From Apiosordaria backusii (Eukaryota; Ascomycota; Sordariomycetes; Sordariales; Lasiosphaeriaceae), in assembly GCA_030549205.1 (NCBI GenBank), contig JAUKTV010000003.1, positions 2,108,001 through 2,172,000 of the forward strand: 64,000 bases of DNA, given 5' to 3'. Below are positions 24,254 to 37,508 of the stretch, in pieces; position 1 is the first letter of the stretch; the number at the start of each line of letters is the position of its first letter. The position numbers were made by a program, and so were the translations under genes. Under the pieces are notes generated by a model, which did no database searches, was not told the origin of the DNA, and saw nothing but the letters and a program-made list of their open reading frames with translations.

Positions 24254-27200
24254 TGTTGAAGAGGAAGAAGACGATGGCTTTCAAACACGAATTGGTGCTG
24301 ATTCGAGGATAAGTGTAAAAATTGGGCTCCTCGAGGAAGTTCTCACATCCTAAAGGTCAATCAAGCCCAAACGACGACGAGAAGCTGTGCAGTGCTGGAC
24401 CGAAGTGGACATGACAAGAGGGGACTTTCTGGGACGGAAAAGATTGCCAGCCCTGCGTCGCAAGGCCAAAAGTGCGGGATCCCTGGAGCTCTGACGACAC
24501 AGCGCCTTTCGGTCGAGCTCGGGCCCTGATTGGTCAGCCAGCTGGGGACCTTACCACTTTAACCCAGGTCATTGGACCCCCGCTTTGTACTGTATTCGTC
24601 GTTGCCTGCCGTGACTATCCATTGTTGATTTTGCTTTCTAAGGTATCGAGTATGGTTGGCTTTTCTAAGCGGTTCGAATACCGTTGTGTTGTCGAGATGC
24701 GCGGTGTCTGGGCAATCTCGAATGTAGAGTAATGAAGAGTAAGACTGTGAACTGGTGATTGGAAAAGGTTCTCGGAGCCGGAACGCCTCACTGCTGGCTC
24801 GGAGTGGTTTAGACTTTGGGCCGCACGGGAAGATGGTTAATTAGGCCCGCACTCCCGACTTTCCTATTTTGTCATCCCGTCTTTATCGAAGCAGTTTGGT
24901 TTTCTTCGGAGGCTCTCGGTATTGTCTTTTCTTTTCAACTCTTCATCAGGAACACAAAGTGTTTGCCTCTGAGAGTGACGACGTAGCACCTCGACAAATG
25001 ACGGCTTCGGTTGAAGCCGACGGTATTGGCAGGCAATTATTTATTCGGCAGGCACCCCAAAAGTCTGTGTGGGGGTTGAAGTCGCAGAATGATGTGAGGG
25101 GTTTTCTTCGGATAGCTGCTTGACGTGCATCACGCAGCGCGTTCCTGGTCACGCAACTCGCGAATCTCCGACCTGCTTGGCTTCTCGGCTGTTTAAAGGC
25201 TCCACTGGCAAAGGGCGTCTATATACAGTACATATGTTCATAGTCCCTCAAGTCGACATACGTGGCAGCGTACAATCCAGATGGTTTGCCTCTCAAACCA
25301 TAGGCGATTAATAGGGGTCAGGAATGAGAGCCCATGTAAAAATCCAACCTAACCTAGCCAATGTCTTGGCAGGCAAAGAGTTGACATTCTGCTGTGCATG
25401 TGTCCAGTATCCCCTTCTTCCCACAGTTCCACGGCATAGGGAACTCGTGGGCTCGTTACGTCTCAGTTGGTGAGGCATGCATGTTCTGAAAAAGCCTTGG
25501 ATGGTCTACTGGAGGTGACGGTTTCTTGTGAGTGGTATTCGTAAAGGGTGTACACACCTCCCTCCTTCAGGTACAAAAAGCTCACCTTTTGGTCGACTTG
25601 CATGCAGCTAGGACGACAGTGGCGCTTCCTTGGTAGTTTTTCGCCGCCGAGACTCGTTCTGGGGCTCTCCTAGCAAATCAATGGCTTTGTAACGGGTCAG
25701 GTGCGTATGGACGATGCTTGTTTTTGGACTTGGATCTTGAAGGCTGCCAAAAACCTCCGCTCGTGTTACTTAGTAGGCGCGCCTTCTTTGCCTCTTCGAA
25801 CGAGGCTGACACGCCAGGATCATCTGGGGATGCTGCACACATCCCGCGTTTCTCAACGGCACTGCTCAAGGCCACCAGAGATCCCACGGCGTGTCCGCAT
25901 TAGCGCACACGACAACGCAACTGGTGGCTGGTGAGATTGTCCAGATCGATGGGACACGCCCTGAAAGTTGCGGGGTTACTGGCGGGCCGAAGTCATTTCT
26001 CTCCATCTCGGCCGTGGATCATGAAATCGAGAGTCTTTGCTGGGTGTCTTCCTGGTGAGAACTGGGAGTATTGAAGAGCATCAAAGATATTCTGGGGACT
26101 TCCTTGTTTGATGACAGAAATACCGCAAACCGCCGTCCCAGTGGCGTGGATTTGGATGAGCCATCACAGTCGCGTGCCCAGAGCCTTGGGTCCTGACATG
26201 ACCAGCATTGTGTGTCAGCCCGAAAAAACAAACGGTGGCTTCCAGGATGTATCCCACTCCGTCATTCAGATTGTCTGGGAACACCGCTCAATGAAGTTGG
26301 GGGTCACACAAGACTAGCGATGCCCTTGAGTACCAGTAGTGCGGTGGTTTCGTACTGTGTCCATGGTTTCTGACAAGCTGAATTTGATCGAATCTCCATC
26401 AACCTGATGCCATAGGCGATGGACCGTCCTTTGAGATGCAAGTTCAATGAGGGAAAAAGACTCCGTTTGCGGGGAAATCGAGTTCTACAGCTCTTGGCTC
26501 TCCAACCTAACCATCTTGGACTGTTGGTGGGTGTGGTGGTTGGCGGAGCTGAAGCAGCCCTGTGGATCCTCTGCCAACTGTTGAACGTACACCGAACCTT
26601 AGATTGGGCGTGGTCTCAATCTAGCGCCTGACCGAGTCCTTAGAAAGGAATTGTCCTCGAGAAGGACAAGACATGTCCAGAGAATGAAAAGTTCACAGAA
26701 CGAAATGTCTCTGAATGATTTTTGGTTTGATAATTGATGGATGGAAAAGTGGGCCAGCTGCCAGCCAATGCCCCCATAGCGGGAAGACTCCGCCAATCAA
26801 ACAGATCTACCCCGGGTCCCCATATTTTCTTCCAGTGAGCGAACCGATCCACGGTGGCAGGGACAACCCTTGTCCTAGGTTGGCTGCCAAAGAAACACCC
26901 CACGCCGCGCTCCCGCACTCACTCACAAAACGTTGATCAAAATTCGGGGGTTGCCCAGAGCTATCAAAAAATGATTCAAGACATGGTATGGACTCGAGAC
27001 AGTCAGCAAATTTGGTATTTTGTGTCTCTCCATAGGAAACTCTGCTCTTACTCGGTTGGGACAAGAAGCCCCGGGCCACATCACGCTCCATCAACGCAAG
27101 AAAGCGGGGCTCAGGAGATGAAGGGGGTGGTGCCAGAGGTTTTGAGCGATGGTCGGCGGGTCTCGTTTCCCTCTGTGTGCGAGTGAAGAGCATGACCTTT

Positions 27201-29990
27201 GCAGCCTGCGAGTACATCTGCTTCACACACCATTGAACCCGGAGGCTAAGTACTTGGGCTCCTGTTGGCTGGCCGCCGCTTGGCTGTTCCCCCACTCACA
27301 CCCATCGGGAGAATCTCGAGGGGAGGTGCAGAGCTGGAAGAAGCATCCCCAAGGCACCCCAACTCAAGCGTCTGCGCCGCATAAGGCCAGCCGCGCAAGA
27401 ATACCTCCTGTGTGGAAGCTGTCATCACCGTGCGACGGCCGGGCACGAGAGCTCGCGGCGCACCCTTTCCAGGTCCTCGGGATCCCGTCGTATGTAGATT
27501 GTCGATTCTAACGTTTTCGTTGCGAATTCCGGTCTCTGGCCATGTGGCACATCCGTGAGTACCTCCAACACCACCGTGGAGTCCTCGTCTCAAAGTCTGA
27601 AAAGCTTATTCTACGTTTGGGTGCTTGGCCGAACCGTCTCAGGTGTGCAACGTTCGATCCATCCCATCTTTCCGTCCCAGCCGTTACTTCAGTGTAGTTT
27701 AAGGTAGAAAAACGAGCGGGCCCCGCCAGTTGGGGAGCCCCGCGCCTTGGTGCCGGAAACCCTGACATGCTGTATCCATGGGTGTCTTTGCACACAGACA
27801 GGTCTGGTAACGAACCTTTTGACTGTTAATTCTGGTTGTGGTTCACCCTTTTCAGCGGCAGCAGCTGGGATCTCCTATCATTAGCTATCCATTCGAAAGC
27901 AGCGAGACATATTACCCAGTCTTGGATGAGCATCCCGAAGTGCCTAGCGGCATGTGGCAGCCAGGAGGAGTGGCAGCAACCGGTACATCGTGAGATGGGC
28001 GTGAACTGAGGTGCAGACGGCGCGACGGTGCAGATGCATGGGCATGGATGGGGTAGGCAACGTCCCCTACCCCCGTCGCTGCTCCCCCCTCGTCACTCAT
28101 CAATCTTCACTCGGAAAGTCCTCAGGGACCCCATCTGGCCACGGCAGCGCGGCCTCTGTGCGGCCGTCCTTTTTTATAAAACCCCAATGGATGGGCCATC
28201 ACCTTAAGACCCCCACACTGCCGCCGCTCTGATTCTTCTTCTCCCGCTCTTCCCCAGAAACACCATTTCCTGACCCACGGGAGGCCAAGGTTGGACAGAC
28301 AGCCTCAACAGTCCGGGGAAAGGCGCAGACGTCAGGTCCCGTGCAACTATTCCATTGCACCACATACCATCCCATCCCATCCCATCTCTTCGGCATCTTC
28401 TGCGTCCGACGACAGCAACGTTTTGAGCCTCCCTCCCCCTCGTCTTGACGGAACCCCTCTTCGACGCGGTCCTTCCCACCAAACCCGTGCGGATTACGAC
28501 TCTGTTTATTCTTAGCCTTGCTTGTCGAGGTCCCTTGTCCGCAACACTTTGCCTCTCTGAGTGCGCTACCCGGCCAGGTATGTGTCCTCATTTTTATTCA
28601 GTGTTTATCCGCACTCTTCAACCCCATCAACCCACCACTCCCGAGACGACAGAGCTAGTTTCTTCGAGTACTCAGTGGTACCACAAAACCCTTCGGATGG
28701 CAATATGGGCATGGATGTTCGGGACGAGATTGAAGCGGGCCATCACCAGCCAGCCAGCAGTTGTCCACGAGAGTTGGACTGTGCGCAACCATATATCGCC
28801 CGTGCAGGGAGCCGGACATGGACAATGCGCTGCCGAGATGGACGGAGCTCTGCAGCATGGAGCACAATGGCTTTCTATGATATGCAGCACCAGCTCTTCT
28901 TCAACCGGGTGTTGATGCTATGCTGTGCTATGGCTGTGGCTGGCTGTCTCTGTCTCTCTCTCTCTCTCTCTCTTTCCCTCTGTTGCTATTTCCGCCACGG
29001 TAGGAAGGGACCGCTTTTCCCAGTACAGGCTGGGCAAATACCGGTACCTAGTCGGACAACTCCTTCGCAGGCAGCCCAAGATTTTTTTATCCCTCGTCTC
29101 TCCCCTGCCTGTTCCAGCAATGATGCTCCACCCGAGCGCTTGGTCCACCAGCTTGCTTGCAGATGCTGCTCGGTCCACGCCCCCTCTACCCCTACCCCAT
29201 ACCACGTCGTACCCTGGCTGCCCCCGCTCTTCGGTTGTCCAGGCCCTTTTTCTAATGTGCCTCGTTCTGAGTGGTCCGCTGTCTGGTGCTGGCAGGCGAC
29301 GTTCCGTTCATTTTCCCGCATCGCTTCCCAAAGCTCTTGTCGCTGATCTTATGCTACAGCCCAGGAACCGCATAACGCTTTTTACTTTTTCTTCGGTGGT
29401 GTTCTCCGACACGCACGGCATCTGGCGAGCCTGGTTTTTTGCCTCCTTGCTTGAAAGAAATTTTACTTCTTTTTTTCGGGAGGCGCCGGGCTGAGCCAGC
29501 CTTCCGGGTTCCTCTTCAACTTACTTTGCCGCGAGTGTTGAGCTTTGCCTGCCATGATATCGTGAGCCTCATTCCAATTGGTTCTGGTGAGGTCGAGAGC
29601 GAGTCCCCAACTCCACGAACACCTCCCTCCCCCTCTTTGGCGCGTCTTGAGCGACATATCCAGCAGTCCATAACACCACAATCCACCCTATCGATTCACA
29701 GCACGTCTGCCTTATACCTCGTGTCACCTCATCGAGCATATATCTATCTCCACAGAGCACCCTTCAACCTCCGCACTGTGCTATAAGTCCCGCGGACCAT
29801 CCCGATTCATCACCCATCGTCACACTTGCCCGCCGGGCTTTTGTGAAAAAGAAAACGACACAGCGCGTCACTCGGGACCTTCCCCAGTATCTCTACCCCG
29901 GATCTGTGTGACTTTAACAATCGCTGTTTATTCGACTGTGCAGCCCAATCAGTGCCGGTGACTTCCGATTAGGAATCACCTTACGAGAAC
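24254..29990. other. Long non-coding region before the C2H2 regulator
   Basis: No frame carries a recognisable domain. The left part is the SAP30 promoter. On the right, TATAAAA at 28175-28181 is a good TATA candidate, which would give the C2H2 gene a leader of about 1.75 kb. That leader holds a CATCC pentamer array (28366-28387), a TC microsatellite (28946-28973) and a possible intron donor AGGTATGT at 28576. Many upstream ATGs occur, so translation may depend on leader splicing or leaky scanning. The middle (25-28 kb) shows nothing I can name. Confidence 0.5.
28175..28181 (+). promoter_or_regulatory. TATA box candidate, C2H2 regulator
   Basis: TATAAAA preceded by a T-run and followed by C-rich sequence. 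It is the strongest core-promoter-like signal between 24.3 and 30 kb on this strand. Confidence 0.35.
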
Positions 29991-32900
29991 ATGGCCTCTG
30001 TTCTCACATCTCAGCCAAATGAAATCAGGCCCCCAACACCAGCATCACGAACTATGCAGTCCATGGCCCCTCGGCAGGAGCCCACGCCTCCTGAAAACAT
30101 AAAGCAGGAGCACGAGGACCATGAAAGAGGCCGCACACGCAGCCGGTCTGACGACAAGGACGTGGATGGTCTCGATCTAGACGAAGGGGATGATGGCGGA
30201 GATGGCGCACACTCGTCCAACTCCGAAGGCCCCGCGCGGAAGCGTAGGAGAAGCCGCAAAGGCCAGGAGAAGAAGTTTGAGTGTCCTGAAAAAGGCTGTG
30301 GAAAGAGCTATTCTAGGGCAGAGCATCTGTATGTGGTTTTATGTCATCAGTGTGATTGCGAGTGTGTTTTTGTGCTAACATCGGTGTCTGTTAAAAGCTA
30401 CCGCCATCAGCTCAATCATAACCCCAAGCAAGTGTACAAATGCGGTATCGGTGACTGCCAGAGGACCTTCGTTCGGCTCGATCTTTGCAATCGACACAAG
30501 GACCGACACACGGCAAAAGGATCAGCTCTCAACCGCAAAGACTCGCTGATGAGTCAAGCCTCGCCTATTACAGAAAATCGGTCTCCGTTTATGACGGGGG
30601 GCTCTGCTTCTCCTGAAATCAATAGGCCAGGCACAGCTTACAGCAAAAGCCGTGCTCTGACGATGCAGTATCAGTCTCCCAAGGATGGCATGGGTAGTCC
30701 TTATCCTATGGCAAACACGCCACCAGCTGGGTACTCGAACGGTGCGCCAAACGGCCCGGTAGACTATATGCACCACGACCACAACTACGGACATATGTCT
30801 CAACGGCCGCCGCTGCATTCTCCAACGGGTCCTCAACGGCCCTCGATCCAAACAAATGTTGGACCGTACGGTGTTCTATCCCCGATTTCGAACCAACCTG
30901 GCTATCACGGCCAGCCATCTGGTACTCCTCAGTCTGCTGGCGGGGTGTCATATGTACCACCACAGAACTTTCCTCCGTTTAGTCTACCGCCATCGGAATT
31001 CCCGACTTCAACAGCTGGGGGCGTTGCTCGTGACGAACAGCAGCAGCAAGCATATGCGCCGCCGACGTCGACCGAGTACTCGGACCAGCATCAGCAGCCG
31101 GGAGGTGAAATGATGCTGCTTGATCAGATGGCCATGCCTCAAACTATGCCCGTGTTTGGTAGCGATAGCATGTTGAACAAATCGCCCTATGTCGGCATGC
31201 CCGAGGATTTCATGGCCTATCTCTTCAACACCGCCCATACAGACGGCTCACCCATGGCCGTGCCAATACAAGGGGGAGGATACAAGTAAGTCTTTCCGCT
31301 AGCAGCCGCGGAACCGCCTTTGTGCTAACTAATGTCCGTAGCTATGGAGAGTTCTCCAGCCAATTTAGTGTGCCATATTACAACGATCCTAGCCAAATGG
31401 GTTACTTCCCACCTTCCACCGGGCCGCAGCAGATAATGTCTGTTACTAACCTCCTGGACCAAAATCTCCCCGAATCGGTCATTTCAGACGAAAAGAGCGC
31501 CGAGATCTTCGAGTTTATTAGGGAAAGGTTCCACGAAAATGGCCAGGCACCTGTCGAACGCCAGCGCGAGGGTATCCTGGAAGGCGATCGAAACGACGAC
31601 ACACATATGCTTAGTCGCAAGATGATGCAGAACTATATCGGGTCATATTGGCTTCATTTCAGTGACCAAGTTCCTATCTTGCACAAGCCTACTTTCTCGC
31701 CTGAAAAGACGCCGACTCTATTACTCATCGCGATGATGACAATCGGTGCCGCCTGCCTCGACAAGACGCACGGCCAAAAGGTGACGAAAGCAGGCGCTCA
31801 GCTTTCGAACTTTTTGGCGTGGCACCTCAGATGGGAAATGTTTCAGGATCCCAACTGTCGACCACCTGCGAAGCTCTGGGTATTCCAGACGCTCCTCCTC
31901 CTCGAACTATACGAGAAGATGTACTCGACCCGCGAGCTTCACGAGAGAGCCCATATTCACCATGCTACTACCATAACTCTCATGCGTCGTGGGCGAGCCT
32001 TGATCGGCAAGTCTGCCTTGGATTCGCCACCAAACCCTAGAGATGACAAGACCAATGGTTCGAGACATTCTTCGACCTCGGGAATGGCGCATACACCAAG
32101 CGAGTGGTGGAATCATTGGATCGCTGGTGAGTCGACGAGGCGCGCAGCTTTTGCCGCCTTTGTCATTGACTCTATCCATGCGACCATGTTTGGGCATTCT
32201 ACGGTTATGGTTGCCCATGAAATGCGCCTGCCGTTGCCTTGTGACGATAAGTTGTGGAAGGCCACGAGCGGTGCTGAGGTGGGCAGGATCGAGTCGCAGC
32301 TTCTGGCTGTGGGCAACAAGCCAGTCGCCTTCCTGGAAGGTCTCAAGCGTACGCTGAGCGGCCATGAGGTGCAAACCAACTCATTTGGTCGCACCATTCT
32401 CATGGCTGGCTTGCTCAGCGTAAGCTGGCACATGAACCAGAGAGATTTGCAAGTCAACTCTCTAGGTGGCCCAGTCGGGCAGGCACTCGGTGGCCGGGAT
32501 AAGTGGCGGGCTACCTTGACCAGGGCTTTCGACTCGTGGAAGGGCGACTTTGACAAGACGTTATTTAAGCGCGGCGAGGCGTCGGCCGACCCTTATTTCC
32601 ACACCCAGGACCACAGCGAAGCGAACGTCGTGTTTGAGAGTCGGATCGTTCTTCACCACTTGGCACACATGGCCATGCACGTGGATATCGTCGACTGCCA
32701 GATGCACGCGCGAGCGAAGAGGCTGCTCGGCCGAGCGATTGGACAGCAGGATGTGGCCAGCGCGTCGAAACGGATGAGAGAGTGGGCTCCGACCGCGAAG
32801 GCACGCGACGCGACGTATTATGCTCTCAAGTTTCTCAACTCGGTTCTCCAGCCCGACCGCGTGGCGACCCCCAGCTCGAATGGATATGGCCGGTATGACG

Positions 32901-33244
32901 AGATCTATTCTGCCAGAGACGACGTCTTATTGAACCGACCCTGGGTGCTCTACTTTGCGGCCCTGGTGGTTTGGTGCTACGGGTTTGCTCTCGAGGGACC
33001 AAGCCCAGAGATTCCTGTTCCGACAACACAGCAAGACAAGGTGCGACAAATGCGGGAGTATCTGGCCAAGTACGGAAACCCAGCGTCGCCAGAGGAGCTC
33101 AAGACGATGAAGGGGATCAGCCACAATACGCCCATGTTGATGATTCTGAAGGACACCTTTGAGGTGACGAGGTGGCAGTTGCTTCATGAGGGCGCGACGC
33201 TGCTGAGCAATTGTATCAATCTGAATATGGGGCAGATGCATTAG
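29991..33244 (+). CDS. C2H2 zinc-finger transcription factor with fungal_trans domain
   Basis: Three exons, 29991-30328, 30398-31285 and 31342-33244, give 1042 residues. After an acidic/basic N-terminus with a basic KRRRSRKGQ stretch lie two tandem fingers of the CX4CX12HX3H type: one starting CPEKGC, interrupted by intron 1, and one starting CGIGDC. A long Pro/Ser/Gln-rich linker follows. The third exon carries the alpha-helical fungal-specific transcription factor domain (YIGSYWLHFSDQVPILHKP, then IAMMTIGAACLDK), usually paired with Zn2Cys6 clusters but also found in a small C2H2 group that includes S. pombe Klf1. It should be a nuclear DNA-binding regulator; target genes are unknown. Its leader and 3' flank are unusually structured. 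Confidence 0.9.
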
Positions 33245-34906
33245 TTATGGGTATATAGGTATTTTCGGAGGCCCTTTTGTTATTTCCAGCAGGCGTGGGC
33301 GGATGTTTGGAGGATCTATCATTATTTCCAATATGCATTACAAACATGACGGGATGCGTTTGGCGGATGGTTGGAAGAACATGTTATTATCTTCAAGAAG
33401 CGTTACATGAATTGATGGAGGGCGTGGATGGATGGGTTGGAAGGCCTATTGTTATGAAAAATGAGGCATGGTTTAAAAAAAGGAAGGGTGAGAAGGGCAT
33501 AGGTTGTTTGACATGGGAGAGGCATATTTATCCGCAACATTTACACGCACATCGAGTTTTTTTTCTTCGAGTTTTTAAACACTATACCCCTATTTTATGT
33601 TTTTTTTTTCATTGCTTTTGTTTTCTTTGCTTATATTTTGTCAGCAACCTATTCTTTTAGGCGGCTACACAATAGCATCATCACAGTAACAAGTCAATGA
33701 TACCTTTTTTGCTAAACACCTGCTCCCTGGCTTGGGTTGATCCATGTGTGCGTTGTGTGAGTCCTTGGGGAATATGGCATAGGGGCTGTATGCCTGCCAA
33801 GATATCCAAGACATGTCGGTGTCTGTCGGTGTTTCTTTGGGGAGGATGGGACGTGGGGGTGAGGGATCTATTTGGCATGGGTTTTGGTTTGGGAGTAGGG
33901 GTCGGTACCAAAGGACCAGCAGTAAGGAACGGGAAGGATGGGATGGGATGGATTGGGATAGCAAGGGGACGGGGGAGTGTAGATCTAGTAGAGACCTGGA
34001 CTTGTATTGATGGGGAGAACGTGGGGGTTGCGCTCAGTAGAGGTGTCAGGAATATGGTACTTGCATTTGATGTGATGACTTCGAAATAACGCAGGTAGGT
34101 TATGCAAATGCTATGTACATACCCCATACATTCACTCTCATCATTGCTTGTAGGGTAAGGAGCTAGGCCCTGAAGAGACTGACGCCATACTTTATAGTTC
34201 GAAGTTCGGACGGGACCTGACCTAGGTCGTCCTCGAAAAAGTGCGGGGTTGCCCAAGTTAAGGTGGTGAAAGCTCAGGGAAGGAGCTCTCCAACAAGCGT
34301 TGCGCGTGCTTGCCTGTCATTGCTTTTGCTGTCGCTGTTGCTCGTTCAGTTTTTAAAAAGCTCCAACCAAGCAGGAAGGCACGGGACGGGAGAAAGTGGC
34401 AAGGGAACCCCACTTACTTTTGCTTGCTTTGCCGTTTATGATTACAAACCGCGTTGCCCATTTCTTTTTTAGTTTTATGAGCTGAGAGTTAGCTTGGGGC
34501 GACATCTCGACATCGACAACTGCAGGGGTATTAACGGAAGAACAGAACTTCAACCACGACGCAACACTGCAAAGTAACAACAACTGCGATTTGATTGGGG
34601 ATTTCCTCCTGGTGGTGCTTGAGTGCAACAAGAAGAGTGCAACAAGAAAGTAAGTTCTGGTTTTGTTTCGGTATAACGTTTGCCTCATCGGTTAGGCTAG
34701 GTGGGTAGTGGGCGACTTTGCTGACTGATGGTGGGAGGTGTGTTGGTGGGTTAGGTGACTTGGTTGGGGGATTTCTTATCGCCGAAACGAGGCAAACGGA
34801 CAAACGACTGGCTGCGACATCATCATTCACTTGCCAAATTCACGGTATTTGCCATCTCACAAAAATCAAAAGTCATCGCTTGGGATTTTTGATTCAGTGT
34901 CGGTTC
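33245..34906. other. Intergenic region between C2H2 regulator and F-box gene
   Basis: It begins with the 65-bp repeats, then a T-rich run (33550-33660). Opposed frames of 130 and 191 codons at 33681-34256 are low-complexity (Pro/Thr or Gly/Val) and have no domain, so I do not call them. The right end is the promoter and leader of the F-box gene. Confidence 0.45.
33263..33460 (+). repeat. Degenerate 65-bp tandem repeat in the 3' flank
   Basis: Similar blocks start at 33306 (TTTGGAGGATCTATCATTAT), 33370 (GTTGGAAGAACATGTTATTA) and 33436 (GTTGGAAGGCCTATTGTTAT), each preceded by GGCGGATG or GGATGGATG. A shorter partial copy lies at about 33263. Spacing is 64 and 66 bases. They lie just after the stop codon, so probably in the 3' UTR. 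Confidence 0.65.
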
Positions 34907-37508
34907 ATGACATCGCCCGACGAAACTGCGACTCAACACCCAGCGGGGGCATCCTGCTCATTATCACCAACCCCCACAACGACAACGCCAACCGCCGACG
35001 AGATGGTTGGCATACTGCAGCTCCCGCCGGAGATCTTCCACAATATCCTCGCTTACCTCGACGTGAGGGACTTTGGCACCCTGCCGCAGGTCTGTAAGGC
35101 GTTCAAGGAGTTTGTGACGGGTAATAATCCGCTTTGTCGGGATATCTACTTGCGGATTTTGGTAAGTGTGCCTTGGTGGGGTAGGAGAAGGGGATGTTTG
35201 CTGATAGGGGAATAATAGGACAAACCTGTTTCGACGACGGGGATTGATTTTGTCCAGGAGCTTCACGATTTGTTGCGTTTAGAGCAGGTTATTACTGCTT
35301 ACTGGCTTGTTCCTGAGGATGAAGTCTTCTTCGAGCCTAACCCCCCTGCCAAGGAGGAGCTCCCGTTTGTTCACCGGACTATTACGAGGTTGCTGAAGAG
35401 CATCCCGCCTCTTGAGCACGGTCCTGAGGAGCTGTCTACGAGGCTGGTGAATGCGGAGACGTATCACCGGTCTGCGACTGTTGAGTATCTTTCGGGAATT
35501 ATCAGCGAGGCGCCGGAGTCGTCGGGGAACGAGCATTGGAATGGGGCGGTGGAGTGTTACTTTAATCAGTCGACGATTTTCAAGCGGATTGTGAAGCACC
35601 CTCGGAGGCATTATCCTCATATCAGTCCAAAGACTGTTGTGAGGCCGCTGGAGGAGGTGACGGAGGAGGAGAAGGAGCTTAGGCAGATGAGTGCTCACTT
35701 GCATTGTTTGCTGGGGATTTCGGACTTGCTTTATGATGTCACGTCAGGGAACTCGCTGAAGAGGTGGTCGTTGCCTGAGAGGGCGTATGCTACTGCTTGT
35801 AGCAAGGTTTATGATATCCGGGAGTATCGACGGGAGGAGACGGCTTGGGGGCCTTTTTACACTCCTAAGAGTGGGGAGGGGGAGGAGAAGCCGGGGTTGA
35901 GGGTTGATTGGGAGAAGGCGGAGGCTGTTATGATTGTGCTGGGGGTTAACCTGAGAGCGAAGGGGTTGGCGTTCTTTGATGCGGTTGATCACGTTTGGGG
36001 AAAGAGGTTTGGGGGGTGCTGGGAGGGGAGTTATATCCCCTGGGTGCCTGAAAGCGTTTTGGCCAATTTGGAGAAGAAAAGACTGGAGGAGGAGGAAGAT
36101 GAAGATGAAGAAGAGAGGGAGAAGCGGTTGGAGCTGGAGGAGCTCAAGAAGAGGGATCCGTATGGAGTTTGTGGGACTTGGTTGAGGGTTGTTTGCTTCC
36201 TTGGTATGTCTCCTTTTGTTTCATCTGTTTTCTTTTTGTGCGGCGATACTGACAGTAAAGGAACAGACTACACCGACTTCTTCCACTTTAATTTTCACAA
36301 TGATGGCGATCGACTACCTGCTGAGGTTCCCCGGCCTCCGCTCAGCACGGGCGAGGCTGTCAGATTGATCCTTATGAAGGTGCATGTCACAAAGATTGAG
36401 CCCGCGGATGCTGATGCAGGGGAAGATGAAAACTGGCCGGTGGTTTATTTTGAGGGACAGTCAAGAGCTCTAGACTGGTCCTGGGACGGTAATGCGGACT
36501 CGGAACTGAAAGGGACGGTGAGGATGACAAAGGACGGGGAGGTCAGGTGGACTACGTATTCAATCTACGATGGCGAGGAGCGGTGGAAGAGCGAGGGTTT
36601 CCAGCTTGGTGGTAGAAAGTCAGCCAGGGGTATCATTGGAAATTGGTTCGACAAGTATGTTACCCTTTTTTTCCCTATCTGGAAGAACACTGCTAACTTA
36701 TATTACCAGGGATTACAACGAGCACGGCCCCTGTGGGCCAACAGCCTTCTGGAAGGTGTCGGATCACGAGTATGATTCCAACTCGGATGACACGGGGGAT
36801 ATGCTTAACAATCTGCTTCCTTTGCGTACGCCTTTCTTCTCCCCCATGGAGCTGTCGGTCATATTGACGGTTGTAGTCGACAACGACGACGACGACTCTG
36901 ACGACCCAGACGCTGCCGATAACGAGGCAGATAGCGACGAGGATGGGTCCATCTCGGATGAATTCGACGAGGAGGAGGAAGAAGAAGAAGAAGAAGAAGA
37001 TGAAGATGAGGACCTGGATCATGAACTTGAGCAAGAGGAAGATGAGGACGTGGACGAGGAAGAGGAGGAAATTGAGGTGTTTGGTGGTGGGTTGACGTTT
37101 GCTGAGGACTTGAGGCCTGTTCCTGGGTCCGCTCTTCCTCCGCCATGGACGAATTGGGAGGATCCAGTTCATGAAGCCGGTGGTGAGGAGGAGGGTGACG
37201 CTGAGAAGGAGAACCAAGACCAGGGTCATGGGGAAGAAGAGGATAACCACGAGAATAACAGCGAGGCTGTTGGCAGGGAGGACGCAGATATCCAGCCGCC
37301 GACTGGAGAGGAGTTGCCATATGATTCTGGCCAACCCCCTTATGAAGACGGCCTTTATAATGACGTGGATGGGTACATGGAGGAGATGCGCCAGTTGCCG
37401 AGTTACGAGATCAGTGGGGATTCTGGGCGGTTCAATGATATGATGGCGTCGAGGTACCAGATTGGGATGGCGGAGCCGGAGCTGGAGGATGAGTCTGGTG
37501 AGGTTTAA
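34907..37508 (+). CDS. F-box protein with conserved fungal C-terminal domain and acidic tail
   Basis: Four exons, 34907-35161, 35219-36203, 36267-36654 and 36710-37508, give 808 residues. The F-box is at about residues 36-80 (LQLPPEIFHNILAYLDVRDF, then LPQVCKAFKEF) and should bind Skp1 to form an SCF ubiquitin ligase. A long middle region is helical. A distinctive C-terminal block follows (DFFHFNFHNDGDRLP, YFEGQSRALDWSWDGNADS, GEVRWTTYSIYDGEERWKSE, WFDKDYNEHGPCGPTAFWK), which I recognise as conserved in fungi but cannot assign to a defined fold. It ends in a very acidic tail with runs of Glu and Asp. The substrate is unknown. MTSPDETATQ is the first ATG in frame. Confidence 0.85.

Noticed and set aside
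24655..24700. GGTTCGAATAC resembling a tRNA B box
   Set aside because: No A box or foldable cloverleaf at the required distance upstream.
28561..29494. Forward frames of 261 and 189 codons upstream of the C2H2 gene
   Set aside because: They include a Leu/Ser run from the TC microsatellite and lack domain or intron logic; they fit a long leader better.
33681..34256. Opposed 191- and 130-codon frames
   Set aside because: Low-complexity Pro/Thr and Gly/Val compositions and mutually antisense, with no domain.
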